Positions 1 to 9,530 of a stretch of 64,000 nucleotides of DNA are shown piece by piece. The stretch's first letter is position 1, and every line of letters starts with the position of its first letter. The notes beneath the pieces were generated by a model. The model was not told the DNA's origin. It searched no databases and saw only the letters and a program-made list of their open reading frames with translations. Source of the DNA: Anodontia alba. Lineage: Eukaryota; Mollusca; Bivalvia; Lucinida; Lucinidae. Position numbers and translations under genes: made by a program. Where the stretch lies: positions 80,564,386-80,628,385 of the forward strand of contig OZ024830.1 of NCBI GenBank assembly GCA_964016985.1. Reading direction: 5' to 3'.

Positions 1-4
1 TTTA

Positions 5-232
5 ACCGATGTCTCGCGAACGCAATTTCCACGGATTATGCTCGTTCTAAGGCCGGGCAGTACACATCTCGTAACGGCAGCAAATCTGTGGCCCCGGAAC
101 GATTATTTTGAAAGTTACGTAGCCGTGCATTAACAGCGCGTGAATTGCCTTGTTAATATACGGCTTTTCGCCGGTTAATGCACGGCTGTTAATTACGTGC
201 ACACTGCTTTTTATGCAGTAATGTGGCTTCAC
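5..232. repeat. Dispersed repeat, copy 1 (inverted copy at 37062-37284)
   Basis: About 220 bp that recur in reverse orientation at 37062-37284, sharing stretches such as GTGCATTAAC, CGGCGAAAA and TGGCCCCGG-like segments. The 68-codon minus-strand reading frame here is not conserved as a protein in the second copy, so I call it a repeat rather than a gene. The family is not recognised. Confidence 0.7.
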
Positions 233-263
233 AGACACTCTTTGGATAGCCATTGTTACTTCG

Positions 264-518
264 ACCCTGGGCCCAGTTGTTCAAAGCCTCGTCAGCTTAA
301 CAAGTTCGTTAGTGGTCAAAATGTTAACTGTTCTAGTAAGTACAATATCTAATTCACATGTATTTTGGCTGAAAAAATGTGAGTAGCTTTTGCAAATGCA
401 AAAGCTAGTCACATTTTTTTTCAGCAAAAATATTAGCGTATATGCCATATTTAATGATCAAAGTTTTAACGATACACTAACTAACGACATCGTTAGTTTC
501 GAACAACTGGGCCCAGGT
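264..518. mobile_element. Palindromic MITE with GGGCCC ends
   Basis: The ends are inverted repeats containing CTGGGCCCAGTTGTTC, with weaker complementarity further in (GTTAGTG-like segments). A second, nearly perfect hairpin lies inside at 371-427 (a TGTGAGTAGCTTTTGCA arm and its complement). There is no coding capacity. The superfamily is not assigned. Confidence 0.7.
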
Positions 519-943
519 AAACAACGAAGGCCCAACAGGGGCGGATCCAGGATGATTTCTGAGGGGTTCGATACTTACTCTGTATATTCGGGCAGACAGG
601 CCTGAGCAAACAACGTTGATCCAGATCAGAATGCAGCGTTTGGCCAGGGTCTACACTGTTTGTTACTCACCCAGCCATTTTACACATTAAATGGGGTTCG
701 ACTGAATCCATCGAACCTCCTCTGAATCCGCCCCTTGCCAAGAGTGTTGAAACGGGCACAAAACTGTACTTCATGACATTTGCGCCCAGAAAGATTCGCC
801 GAGGCGTTTATCAATGTAGGAAATCCACGTGACCAAATGACTAGGTACACGGAGTGTGTTACTATTTTCAGCTCCGCAAAAAGTAGGATTTATTAGAATA
901 TCTCTATTCATACCGAATGGAATATTTCAAATAAAGCGCAGAA
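519..943. other. No gene seen; one weak class K hairpin
   Basis: At 603-655 a degraded hairpin of the CAGATCAG class (class K) is visible, ending in CTACACTGTTTG. Nothing else here supports a gene, RNA or recognisable element. Confidence 0.5.
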
Positions 944-1150
944 TACGCTGAAAATCAAATTCTTTCTGGTGGTGTAAGGGCTATTCTGCAATCTGGTCTA
1001 ATTCTCGAGAACATTTCCTGAATGTTTGTGCTGTCAGTATGGGCTACCGGGACAATGTACATGAATTTTGACGAAAACATTCTCCTAATGTTCTCGAGAA
1101 TCAGACCAGATTGCAGAATAGCGCTCACACCACCAGAAAGAGCTTGATTT
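944..1150. repeat. Inverted repeat with ~63 bp arms
   Basis: The arms at about 948-1013 and 1087-1150 are near-perfect complements; both contain TTCTCGAGAACAT and CTTTCTGGTGGTG or their complements. About 70 bp of spacer separates them. It has the foldback/MITE form, with no recognised family. Confidence 0.75.
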
Positions 1151-1298
1151 TCCTATTTATTCTATACAGTTTGTTTGGAAACAACACAGTCTAGCTTATA
1201 TACGTATTTTTGTATAACATTGGATACCAGTAATACGATGTTATGAAGAGGCTGTGGAGTATAGCCTTGGAAAAGTATGATATCTATCTCCCTTACCA

Positions 1299-1575
1299 TC
1301 ACGAAAACATACTTATATAATTTTGACCCCCGTAAACCCCACTTTTATCTGGTAAAACTGGGGTTTACAGGGGTATACATTATTTTTCTTATTTCTGCCT
1401 AAAAACATAGATTGTGGGTACTCGTTAGAACAGCCTCGCCGAGGCGGTTCTAACGAGTACCAACAATCTATGTTTTGTGCAGAAATATGAAAAATATCAG
1501 AATTTTTTATCTGAAAATTTTCATTTTTTCATGGTAAAATTTTCAATATAGTTGAATAGGCATGTTTTCGTAATG
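1299..1575 (+). mobile_element. Family A hairpin MITE
   Basis: Left end ATCACGAAAACAT, right end ATGTTTTCGTAATG. Internally it has the CCCCACTTTTAT / GGGGTTTACAGGGG segment and the central hairpin with tip ACTCGTTAGAACMGCCTCG. There is no open frame of its own. Confidence 0.9.
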
Positions 1576-1622
1576 CATTAGCGTTTTCTCTAGACTCTTT
1601 CAACATCATGTGTAATATTAAG

Positions 1623-1630
1623 AGCACAGC

Positions 1631-1713
<83 letters not shown>

Positions 1714-1800
1714 CCAAAAACAACAACAACAACAAACAAACACAACAACAACAACAACAAAAGACAAAGCAAAAACAAACAAACAACAACAACAACAACG
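1623..1800. repeat. (CAA)n microsatellite
   Basis: A long CAA run with a few interruptions, followed by GACGACGACGAGGA and CA-rich sequence to about 1865. It generates low-complexity reading frames on both strands (poly-Thr, poly-Val, poly-Cys) that should not be read as genes. Confidence 0.95.
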
Positions 1801-2225
1801 ACGACGACGAGGATGAGGACGATTACCCTCACCACAACACACACGCACACGCACACACCCGCCCACACAGAACCAGATAAGGAACCCAAAACAGATCTGT
1901 CTCGTCAGAAGCTGGGCTCTTTGTCGTTTGGACTCTGAATTTAGGATATTTTGATATGAACTGATTTTCAAGAAATTTGCAGATATTTTCCTCTGACATA
2001 TACAACACCGGAAGAGTTAGTCTTAAAAACCCATTATGAAGTTTATCGAATTACGTATAAGGAATATGTTCCTTCCCAACCCCGCCCCAAACCAGGAGAA
2101 AAATTTGATGCGTCTTATGCTAAATTGTCCGAATACTAACGAAATATACCGAATAAACACGGAACTGACCGAATAAATACCGAATGAATACGATAGTGGC
2201 CAAATAAGTACAACAGGAAACTTAC

Positions 2226-2417
2226 AAGTCCGCAGTTTCTTTCAGGACAAGATTTGGCGGTGTGCCTGTCAAAGTTGCTATCCCTCCTATGTTAGCGGCA
2301 TACGCTACACAGAGTGCAAAACCCTTCGCATATCGCTTCTGCTCAGCGGCTCCTCTTGACATTTCGCCAGGACTCCTTGAAATGCTGTTCTTTTGGACAT
2401 TTTGATACGATATTGCA
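2226..2417 (-). CDS. SLC13: SLC13-like transporter, coding exon 6 (last in window)
   Basis: Residues about 204-268 of the SLC13-like protein. The exon follows TTTTTTTCAG and ends at GTAAGT. Its first base completes a codon begun in exon 5 (AG+T, Ser), and its last two bases (TT) start the next codon, so at least one more exon lies left of base 1. The first half is a charged cytosolic stretch ending in KRYAKG. It is followed by CVAYAANIGGIATLTGTPPN, which in this family forms the loop and hairpin that bind sodium and carboxylate. The family usually shows ASIGGTATLTGTGPN, so the Pro-Pro pair is a small departure. The six exons total 803 coding bases, roughly half the usual length of about 570-600 residues. 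I cannot tell SLC13A2, A3 and A5 orthologues apart. Confidence 0.93.
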
Positions 2418-2450
2418 CTGAAAAAAAGACGCAAAATATTTTTCTTAGGT

Positions 2451-2602
2451 AAACCCTTGTCATGCTGAATAAATTAAGATGCCACGCCCACTTCTAATTG
2501 TCAGCAAATCAGATTACTTGCATCGGGTTGTTGGTACAAATTCACATACTTAATGCCAAACAGTGCAGATCCAGATCAGCTGGCTTCTTCAGAAGAAAAA
2601 GC
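2451..2602 (-). mobile_element. Family F (piggyBac-type) MITE, truncated
   Basis: Begins AAACCCTTGTCATGCTGAAT and runs through GATGCCACGCCCACTT to the first arm of the GATCAG-TTGGCTTC hairpin. It then stops; the distal third is missing. It lies directly upstream of exon 6 on the minus strand, inside the intron. Confidence 0.8.
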
Positions 2603-2613
2603 AAAAAAGTTAC

Positions 2614-2963
2614 TCCATTGACTCGAACATCGAGGCTGATTCGAACTCATTTTTGAGTCTCTACGAAATTCCTCGGATAGCTCAAAACAACAAATATTTA
2701 TGGATATTTTAAAGAACTTTTCTTATATTACCATAAAAAGTATGTAGTGTGTACTCATTAATATCGCTTCAATGAGTTGATTCTAATGAGTACACTCAAC
2801 AGACCATTTCTTCATAGAAGATCGAAAAGACATCCCAAAGTTACCCCTATTTGTGTACTGACCTTGTGCTATGATTAGCTATCAGTGGTTCGAACTACCC
2901 ATGTTTAGAACAGATTTCCATGGTCGCAAAGGTGTTAGAGCCACTGAAGCTCGACTTTATGTT
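2614..2963 (-). mobile_element. Family B MITE, diverged
   Basis: Starts near CTCGAACATCGAGG and ends near GAGCCACTGAAGCTCGACTTTAT. The middle holds the family B hairpin GTGTACTCATTA / TAATGAGTACAC in degraded form. A T-run microsatellite (2964-3012) abuts the right end. Confidence 0.8.
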
Positions 2964-3212
2964 TTCTTTTTCTTTTTTTTTTTTTTTTTTTTTTTTTTCT
3001 TTTTTTTTTTTTGTATTTCAGAGCATTGGCTACACTTGGTAGATTTTTTGCCAATTTTGCAAGTGCTGACAACTTCTTACTTCCTGTACACCAACCACTT
3101 TTGGAAAGGGCCTACTCGTTTTTGCGAACTTATTAAATACGCTTTTATAGCACACTGCAATAAACTGTCCGTTACCATTGTTATTTCGGTGGTATGTTAC
3201 TGGCATTAAATA

Positions 3213-3563
3213 TACAGTCGAACCTCAATGGCTCGAGCATCGTTGGGACCATGGAAATTCGTTCGAGATATGGGTAGTTCGAGCCACTGAGGGTTAATCA
3301 TGACACCAGTTCAAGAAGCAAATAGCGATAATTTAGGGAAATCTTTTCGATTTTCTACACAATGCTTGTATGTTGTGTGTATTCATTAGAATCCCCTCGA
3401 CGAGGCGATTCTAATGAGTATACACAACATACAATTCCATAATAAGATAAGAAAAATCCCTAAATATTTGTTTTCTTGAGCTATTGGAAGAATTTTGTAG
3501 GGACTGAAAAAAGAGCTCGAATCAACGAGCCATCCGTCTTCGAGCCATTGAGGTTATACTGTA
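3213..3563 (+). mobile_element. Family B MITE, intact ends, TA flanks
   Basis: Terminal inverted repeats CAGTCGAACCTCAATGGCTC (left) and GAGCCATTGAGGTTATACTG (right), flanked by TA. The central hairpin tip is ACTCATTAGAATCGCCTCG-like, with arms reaching into AACATACAATT. The ends resemble pogo/Tigger-type elements; that is inferred from end sequence only. Confidence 0.85.
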
Positions 3564-3835
3564 TATAGATATTTTGTACAAAAGTAATATCCACCTCCTC
3601 ATCTTTATATACTTTTTACGCAATTTGATTGGCTGAAAAAAAGTTTTACACGTCAGGAACGATCAGAGCAGGAATACATCGGATCCATTTTCCTTCCGCC
3701 CTTTAAAAATTGACATTTTTGGCAAAAATAAATATTATTTTCATGAATACATGTAGGTGGAATTATAAGGAATGGATTATTATTTTTGCGGATTTTATCA
3801 TATAATAAGTCAACTTCGGCAAATCACTCAAGAAC

Positions 3836-4048
3836 TTAACCCTTGTCATGCGGAATAAATTAAGATGCCACGCCCACTTTTAATTTCCAGCCAATCAGAT
3901 TACTTGATCCGAGTTTTTGATAGAAATTCACATATTTTATGACAAACAGTGCAGCTCCAGATCCGTTTGCTTCTTCAGAAGCCAACTGATCTGGATCTAC
4001 ACTGTTTGCTAAGACAGGGCATGTCGTGCTCAGCAAGAGAAGGGTTAA
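3836..4048 (-). mobile_element. Family F (piggyBac-type) MITE
   Basis: Flanked on both sides by TTAA. Inner ends are CCCTTGTCATGC and AGCAAGAGAAGGG. The central hairpin has a GATCAG/TTGGCTTCT arm. About 210 bp with no coding frame. TTAA target duplication plus CCCTT ends are the hallmark of piggyBac-mobilised elements. Confidence 0.85.
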
Positions 4049-4133
4049 CATAAAGCAATTCCGGCTTTATTCAGTTTGTGAGAGATTCGCCTTAGTTTAC
4101 TCGTCGATAAATAAATAGAATCTATTCCTATCA

Positions 4134-4347
4134 TTAACTCTTGTTCTGCTGAACCCGGATATATCCTGCCTTTGCAAAGAGTGTATATCCAGATCAGTTG
4201 GCTTCTTCAGAAGCCAACTGATCTGGATCTGCACTGTTTGTCATTTAGTATGTGCATTTATATCAACAACCTGGATCTAGTAATCTGATTGGCTGAGAAT
4301 TGGAAGTAGGCGTGGCATCTTGAATTATTCAGTATGACAAGGGTTAA
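4134..4347 (+). mobile_element. Family F (piggyBac-type) MITE
   Basis: TTAA at both ends. The central hairpin GATCAGTTGGCTTCTTCAG with its complement is perfect over at least 26 bp. It lies 86 bp from the previous copy in opposite orientation, so the two can also pair with each other. Confidence 0.87.
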
Positions 4348-4419
4348 GTCTAGCAGCTCGACAACATATCAATTTTCTCTTGTTAGTATCAAGCACACCT
4401 AAGTTAAGAATATATTAAC

Positions 4420-4507
4420 CTGACATTAGAATCCACAGTGTCCGTTTTTGTGTATTTTTCTACATTTTCCATTTCATACCCAACGTTATCTAGCCCATCA
4501 ACATCGA
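4420..4507 (-). CDS. SLC13: SLC13-like transporter, coding exon 5
   Basis: An 88-base exon encoding residues about 175-204, the hydrophilic cytosolic linker between the SNT-bearing segment and the TLTGT segment. The acceptor is a clear pyrimidine tract, TTTTTGTTTCAG; the donor is the weaker GTTAAT. The phase is decisive: exon 4 leaves one base and exon 6 needs two carried bases, so a linking exon of length 1 modulo 3 is required, and 88 fits. The peptide is acidic (FDVDGLDNVGYEMENVEKYT and onward), as expected for this loop, which varies greatly between family members. The plus-strand reading frame over this stretch is its antisense shadow. Confidence 0.82.
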
Positions 4508-4567
4508 CTGAAACAAAAATAGACATCAGCTGGTCAACAAATGTCATATCACGTGTTCTGTCTCATA

Positions 4568-5040
4568 TACAGCGAACCCTAGTTACAGCGACAGTATTTG
4601 TTCCCAAAAGTGTTGCCATTAAAATGAATTCGCTGTTGGAAAGAATACTAAATAAGCAGAATGACAGAATGTAATATTCTTATTTCCTCATAGAACATAT
4701 ATTTTGGATATTTTATAGAATCGCCTCAGTGAGGGATTGTAACAAATATCCAAAACGTATCTAACGAATCGCCTCAATGTAGCAATTCTAACAAGTATCC
4801 AAAACAGATATAACAAATCGCCCAAATATAGCAATTCTTACAAGTATTCAAAACAAATCTAACAAAAAGACTCAGTGTAGCATTCTTACAAATATCCAAA
4901 ACATATGTTTTTGAAGAATTGAATTCAATGTTCTTGCATAATTTCTAATTAATTGTCACCTCTTTAGCGACAAATTATTATTATAATGAATTATTTCTTG
5001 TCGTTGTAGCGAATGTCAGTATAAAGAAGGTTGACTGTAT
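4568..5040 (+). mobile_element. Family C MITE
   Basis: TA-flanked. The left end is CAGCGAACCCTAGTTACAGC. The right end reads, as its complement, CAGTCAACCTTCTTTATACT. Inside, four short blocks each repeat AATCGCC(T)CA and TAACAAGTATCCAAAAC-like sequence: a hairpin module that has amplified in tandem (about 4715-4915). There is no coding frame. Confidence 0.78.
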
Positions 5041-5244
5041 ATTTTAAGTTTTAGCAGTTGCATACTGAATTGTCAGATAAAAATGATGTTGGTCTTTTCA
5101 GTGACAAATAAGAGAAAAAAAAAGATAATTGCTATCTACTTTTATTTGAGGTCAGCAGGTTAGAGTTTGAGCTTTCAGCCTCGGAAACTCTATACATTCC
5201 TTTCCAGAATAAGTTTCCTAAGCTATTTCGAAAATTAAACAGAA

Positions 5245-5390
5245 CTACCCACGTCAATTCTCGTTATCTCCACTTTGCTTATCCTGAAGTGAAAATCTGA
5301 TCTCTATTTTACATGGAAATCTAACAACAGATAACAAAATTTCTCCTCTTTTCCACAATATTTTCAATACATATGTATAAAAGAAACGAT
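5245..5390 (+). mobile_element. Family D MITE, partial
   Basis: TCTCGTTATCTCCACTTTGC through AACAACAGATAACAAAATTT and CTCCTCTTTTCCACAATATT matches one half of family D. The rest is missing. 5391-5660 beyond it shows no gene or known repeat. Confidence 0.7.
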
Positions 5391-5666
5391 TCGTTGATTC
5401 GGCCAAGAACACCTCAACTACTTTTTTATAGTAAAAAGGTTAATTTGGATGCATCTGTAAGTGGAAATATATGTTCGGTCCACATAACAGCCATCTACCT
5501 CATCAAAGACACATTACAATGAAACACATATAATTACACACATTGTGATGCAAGAAAGTAAATGCTTTGTATATTTTTTCTCTTAACCTTTATGTTTGTT
5601 TGTTATCTTGAGACGCAATGCACTCTTTGCAGGAGATAAATACATGTAAATAAATAAACTCTACAA

Positions 5667-5935
5667 ATCGAAAACATATCTATGAAATTTTGACCCCCTC
5701 AAACCCCACTTTTATAAAGAAGGGGTTTGCAGGGGTAAACAGCATTTTTCTTATTTCTGCTATAAAACATAGATTGTGGGTACCCGTTAGAACCGCCTCG
5801 ATGAGGCGGTTCTAACGAGTACCCACAATCTCTGTTTTGAGCAAAAATAACAAAACACATTTTTTCATCTGAAACTTTTCTTTTTTGCAGCCGTAAAAAG
5901 TGCCATTATACTAAATGGGCGTTTTAGTAATAGAA
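5667..5935 (+). mobile_element. Family A hairpin MITE, diverged ends
   Basis: GAAAACATATCTATGAAATTTTG at left, central hairpin intact (tip ACCCGTTAGAACCGCCTCG), right end eroded to GGGCGTTTTAGTAATAG. The apparent reading frame on the minus strand that runs into it is not supported. Confidence 0.85.
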
Positions 5936-6088
5936 AAGGAATTACCCTGAAAGCAATGAACACATCCACAAAACTAAAAACAGCTGCAGTATTAAACGCT
6001 TTGGGCCAGACTAGCTTCTCGTCAGCGATCCTCATATAAATTTTCAAAAATCCGGGAAAGGACACACTGACCACAAACTCAAGAAAAC

Positions 6089-6367
6089 ATCGCGAAAACA
6101 TACCTTTATAATTTTGACCCCCTTAAACCCCACTTTTATATAATAAAACTGGGGTTTACAGGGGTATACAATATTTTTCTTATTTCTGCTCAAAAACATA
6201 GATTGTTGGTACTCGTTAGAACCGCCACGTCGAGGCGGTTCTAACGAGTACCCACAATCTATGTTTTGAGCAGAAATGTTAAAAATATAAGAATTTTTCA
6301 TCTGAAATTTTTCATTTTTTGATGGTAAAATTTTCAGTATACTTGAATAGGCATGTTTTCATAATGA
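6089..6367 (+). mobile_element. Family A hairpin MITE
   Basis: Ends ATCGCGAAAACATACC and GGCATGTTTTCATAATG. The central hairpin has tip ACTCGTTAGAACCGCCACG on one side and CGAGGCGGTTCTAACGAGT on the other. Confidence 0.9.
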
Positions 6368-6510
6368 TACACGTATATACTTCACTATATGATACTTCAC
6401 TATAGTGAAGTATAGGGAGACGTTTTACGACTGTCACATATCACTTACACCAGCTTTAGAGGAAAAAAAAAGAAAACAAATAAATAATTCTATCTATCCG
6501 TCTAACTTAC

Positions 6511-6641
6511 AACTTTCTTTATGCACATCGTCGAGTACTTTTATGACAGCCTGGATAATGGGCAGCATCATGGCTGTAGCTGCAGTGTTGCTGATCCACA
6601 TAGACAGAAACCACGTGGGAATCATTAGTCCTACCATCAAT
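6511..6641 (-). CDS. SLC13: SLC13-like transporter, coding exon 4 (SNT motif)
   Basis: 131 bases, residues about 131-175. The acceptor is CTGCAG and the donor GTAAGT; the first base completes Leu131 and the last base opens the next codon. It encodes LMVGLMIPTWFLSMWISNTA followed by ATAMMLPIIQAV, an almost canonical first SNT block of SLC13/DASS carriers (Ser148-Asn149-Thr150), where the tip of a re-entrant hairpin coordinates sodium and the substrate carboxylate. The tail VLDDVHKES starts the cytosolic linker continued in exon 5. The 102-codon plus-strand frame that covers this stretch is antisense noise. This is the strongest single piece of evidence for the gene. Confidence 0.95.
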
Positions 6642-6716
6642 CTGCAGTCATACAATAAGCATTCAGGTTACGGTCTGCTTAAAGCTACAAAGCATGACTA
6701 TATTTCCATATAAAAT

Positions 6717-6996
6717 CATTACGAAAACATGCCTATATAATTTTGACACCCTTAAACCCCACTTTTATATAGTAAAACTGGGGTTTACAGGGGTGTTTAT
6801 TATTTTTCTTATTTCTGCTCAAAAACATAGATTGTGGGTACTCGTTAGAACCGCCTCGCTGAGGCGGTTCTAACGAGTACCTACAATCTATGTTTTGAGC
6901 AGAAATGTGAAAATATCTGAGTTTTTTTATCTGAAAATTTACAGATTTTGGAGGTGAAATTTTCTATATATTTGAATAGGCGTGTTTTCGTAATGA
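6717..6996 (+). mobile_element. Family A hairpin MITE
   Basis: Ends CATTACGAAAACATGCCTAT and ATAGGCGTGTTTTCGTAATG are full-length inverted repeats. The central hairpin is perfect through the tip. It lies 75 bp from exon 4 on the upstream side of the minus-strand gene. Confidence 0.92.
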
Positions 6997-7240
6997 AATA
7001 CTTTATAATTTTTGGCTTGTTTCTTGAGTGTTTTACCTGTTTTACTATAAAAGAAGTACAATATAGGGTGCACTCCACTATATGTTCTTATTAATCAAAG
7101 CGCTGTAGGCGCTAGAGGCCTGGGCATCAGAACTGTCTTCTATTGTCAATAGTTTTTTTATAGGTATTTATTCAAAACTTTCAGTTTGTTATTATTACCA
7201 TAGCTCTAGATAAGATACTTTTTCAATAAAACTGTATGGA

Positions 7241-7312
7241 TATTTTTATTATTTCTCCATGAAATCATGTGTTATTGCACTCATTAGAAGTGCCTCGGAG
7301 GAATAAGTAAAA
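7241..7312. repeat. Orphan half of the shared hairpin module
   Basis: ATTTCTCCATGAAATCATG then TTGCACTCATTAGAAGTGCC then TCGG: one arm of the internal hairpin shared by families A, B and C, without the opposite arm and without recognisable family ends. Confidence 0.6.
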
Positions 7313-7366
7313 TATAAATCTGATACCACCCCACCCATCCCTCTTATCATGGTTAGCCTATTTAAA

Positions 7367-7723
7367 AGCTCCATATTCCTCAAAAATAGACATTTTCTTT
7401 TCTCTTTTTTTATCCAAGAAAGATAAATTGATATAGTGTATTAATATGATTATAAAATATGGCATCTGACAGCCTGTAAAATGTCAGTGAGTCTCTCATT
7501 TATGAGCTTGATAAAAAATGAAATGAATTTTTTTATCGTATCTCTGAATTAATCGGTTTGCAACATTAATTCAGAGATACGCTAAAAATAGTTTCATTTC
7601 GAGAACGAGAGACTAACTGAAATTTTATAGGTCGTCAGGTGCCACATTTTATGAATACCATATATCAATTTATTAAACCGTTCTTGGAGAATAAAATGTC
7701 TATTTTTGAAGAATATGGAGCCA
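7367..7723. repeat. Long imperfect inverted repeat (~165 bp arms)
   Basis: The left arm 7367-7540 pairs with the right arm 7560-7723: GCTCCATATTC with GAATATGGAGC at the outer ends, ATCTGACAGCCTGTAAAA with its diverged complement mid-arm, and CGTATCTCTGAATTAAT with ATTAATTCAGAGATACG next to a loop of about 19 bp. Arm identity is clearly below 100 percent, so the repeat is old or under drift. The right arm adjoins the retroelement remnant. Confidence 0.75.
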
Positions 7724-8490
7724 TTTCTGCATCAAAGCATTTATTACCTCACTTGACCTTTTCCTGTTTATGAATACTGAGATGGTATACCTGGACCACA
7801 TGTCTATGATATGCAGAATCCACTGTCTGTTCCACTGTTTTAAGTTCATGTCCACCTTTTCATTAAATAGAGTTGCCGTAGGCATACCAACTACTGGTCG
7901 AGGAGGTATTTTCGAATATTTTTTTGCATAAATCACACTTTCTGTCTATGTCCTCGAGCAGATCTGTATAATCATCTTTTCAGAGATTAGCATCTTGTAG
8001 TAGTGATTGCAACTTTTTGACTGGAGGATGGGCAAACTGCCTATGCAGTTTGATCGATATTTTGTATCTGTCTTCTCTCTCCATACCTTCAAGCTTGATC
8101 GAAACCACTTCTTCAACTGGTATTTGTTCTGCTCTATCAATAGGGATGCAGTAATGTCCTGATAAATTAAGACAGAGTGCAACATCTTTCCAGAAAATTT
8201 TGGCAGAGTCATTTTCCAGATCAAGCTTTACTCCTGCTCTTTTCATTGCACTTTGGGATAAAAGTAATGGGATGTCTGACTCGACCGCATCTGTTATGAC
8301 TGTCACCTCTTTTTCCAGCAACTGTTGCAGGAAGGTGATATTCACCTTTAGACTTCAGACGTGTACCGCCACCAAATTTAAATGTTTTCTCACCTACTGT
8401 CTGTCTGACTTTCTTCCTGTCACACTCATCCAGTGAGAGAATGTAGCTGTCCAGCCAGTTCTCACCACAAACAGTGCTGCTGCAGGCCAG
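7724..8490 (-). pseudogene. LTR-retroelement protease-integrase remnant
   Basis: Read right to left, the minus strand first gives a retropepsin-like domain. It has SLACSSTVCGENWLD in the usual place of a D-S-A-C-x-x-x-V-C-G motif, then IPLLLSQSAMKRAG, then SGHYCIPI. An integrase zinc-binding segment follows with LHRQFAHP as the His pair and CDLC as the Cys pair, then the start of an integrase core (HIIDMWSRYTISVFINRK, Asp visible). The frame shifts near 8335-8345 and again between about 7980 and 7936, so it is dead. No reverse transcriptase lies between protease and integrase. That is the Ty1/copia order, but an internal deletion of a gypsy-type element is equally possible. No LTRs were found. 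The remnant lies inside SLC13 intron 3, in the same orientation. Confidence 0.8.
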
Positions 8491-8812
8491 AGACACGCTA
8501 AAAGTTTTGTTTCGGGATGATACCTTTAGTAAACATCATTAGATTTACACCAAACTTGGTATGTGCATTGATACTGTGGAGATTTGGTTTGGGATTGCTA
8601 AAGGACAAATTTCGTCAAATTCTGATGGAGTCATCTGCCCGAGACACGCCCATATTTTCGTTTCAGTACGATAACTTAAGTAAATGTCAAGGGATTTTTA
8701 CCAAACTTAGTACATGCATCGATATGAAAGAGATCTTGTTTGGGATTACCAATGGGCCAATTTCGTCAAATTTTGAGAGAGTTATCTGCCTGCGACACGA
8801 TAATGGCGGGGT
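8491..8812. repeat. Tandem repeat, two ~150 bp units
   Basis: Two diverged copies (about 8491-8645 and 8646-8800) share GACACGC, TTTCGTTTCRG, ACCAAACTTGGTAYRTGCAT, GTTTGGGATT and AATTTCGTCAAATT. The reading frames on both strands here are artefacts of this repeat. Confidence 0.75.
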
Positions 8813-9400
8813 ATTATAGTTAAACGTTTTTATTCTCTTTGTATTTTCATGGGTCGTTATTTTAAGCGTAGATGGATGCATTGCAAGCGGTACTGGGCAT
8901 TTTTGCTCGAGTTTTTTCGTAAATTCTTTGACATGGGTTGAAACTTCGGTATGACTACTTCGGCCTTTGGCTTGGCCCAGGCCAAAAACCCGCAATATTT
9001 TCTTAACAAAACAAACAATATAAGCTGCGTCCCACGATATAGTCTTACAAAAAGTTACATATATGCTGCTTCCTCATTCCCGCCCCCACCTCCCACCGAA
9101 CACACACACCCACATTTTCATTCCTTATAACAAGGAAAATGCCTAACGGCATTATAGACGGGCTTTTCCATTGAAGAATAAAAGTAGCATATCACTTTGA
9201 AAAAAAGTTATCTTAAACGTAAACCTTGGACGACGCCAGACGCCCGCCCGACACTAAACGTAGCCCGCGCACCCGCCCAGACATGGCTATTTTAAGGGAG
9301 GGCAATTTTCCGTGAAAAAAAAAAGTCTAAAAACATACAGTACAGACTGATTCCACTATATTTTTATGGGCTGCTCTCCTCTAAATTTTCTTATAAGGAA
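8813..9400. other. Intron sequence, no feature recognised
   Basis: Unique-looking sequence with a short C-rich patch (9070-9115). No splice-bounded coding segment, element end or RNA gene was found. Confidence 0.5.
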
Positions 9401-9406
9401 ACTTAC

Positions 9407-9522
9407 AATACAGGCTGCGCTCCAACAATCCTCATTACACCAAGAGCTATTCGACGGTGGAGACCGCAAGTTTCTATCGCCACCGCTAAAATCAAACCAC
9501 CTAAAAACAGCATACTAGTGTC
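9407..9522 (-). CDS. SLC13: SLC13-like transporter, coding exon 3
   Basis: 116 bases, residues 93-131. The acceptor is ATTGTAG and the donor GTAAGT. It starts in phase 0 with Asp-Thr-Ser-Met-Leu-Phe-Leu-Gly-Gly, the conserved DT(N/S)MLFLGGL block that opens the helical hairpin before the SNT segment, and continues [20 protein letters not shown] then MRIVGAQPV. The family counterpart reads LILAVAVExxxLHxRIAL, so the match is direct. It joins exon 2 (ending Ser-Tyr-Val-Thr) without interruption and leaves two bases that exon 4 completes to Leu. Too short for a simple reading-frame search; found by motif and splice signals. Confidence 0.93.
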
Positions 9523-9530
9523 CTACAATT

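Noticed and set aside
1529..1971. Overlapping frames of poly-Val, poly-Cys, poly-Thr, poly-Leu
   Set aside because: They are the six readings of one CAA microsatellite.
4438..4674. 78-codon plus-strand frame
   Set aside because: Half is antisense to SLC13 exon 5 and half lies in a family C element.
5865..6101. Minus-strand frame considered as an SLC13 exon
   Set aside because: It overlaps two family A copies, shows no SLC13 motif, and the exon 4 to 6 phase is already satisfied by exon 5 at 4420-4507.
6405..6713. 102-codon plus-strand frame
   Set aside because: The opposite strand encodes the conserved SLC13 SNT block with matching splice sites; this frame is antisense.
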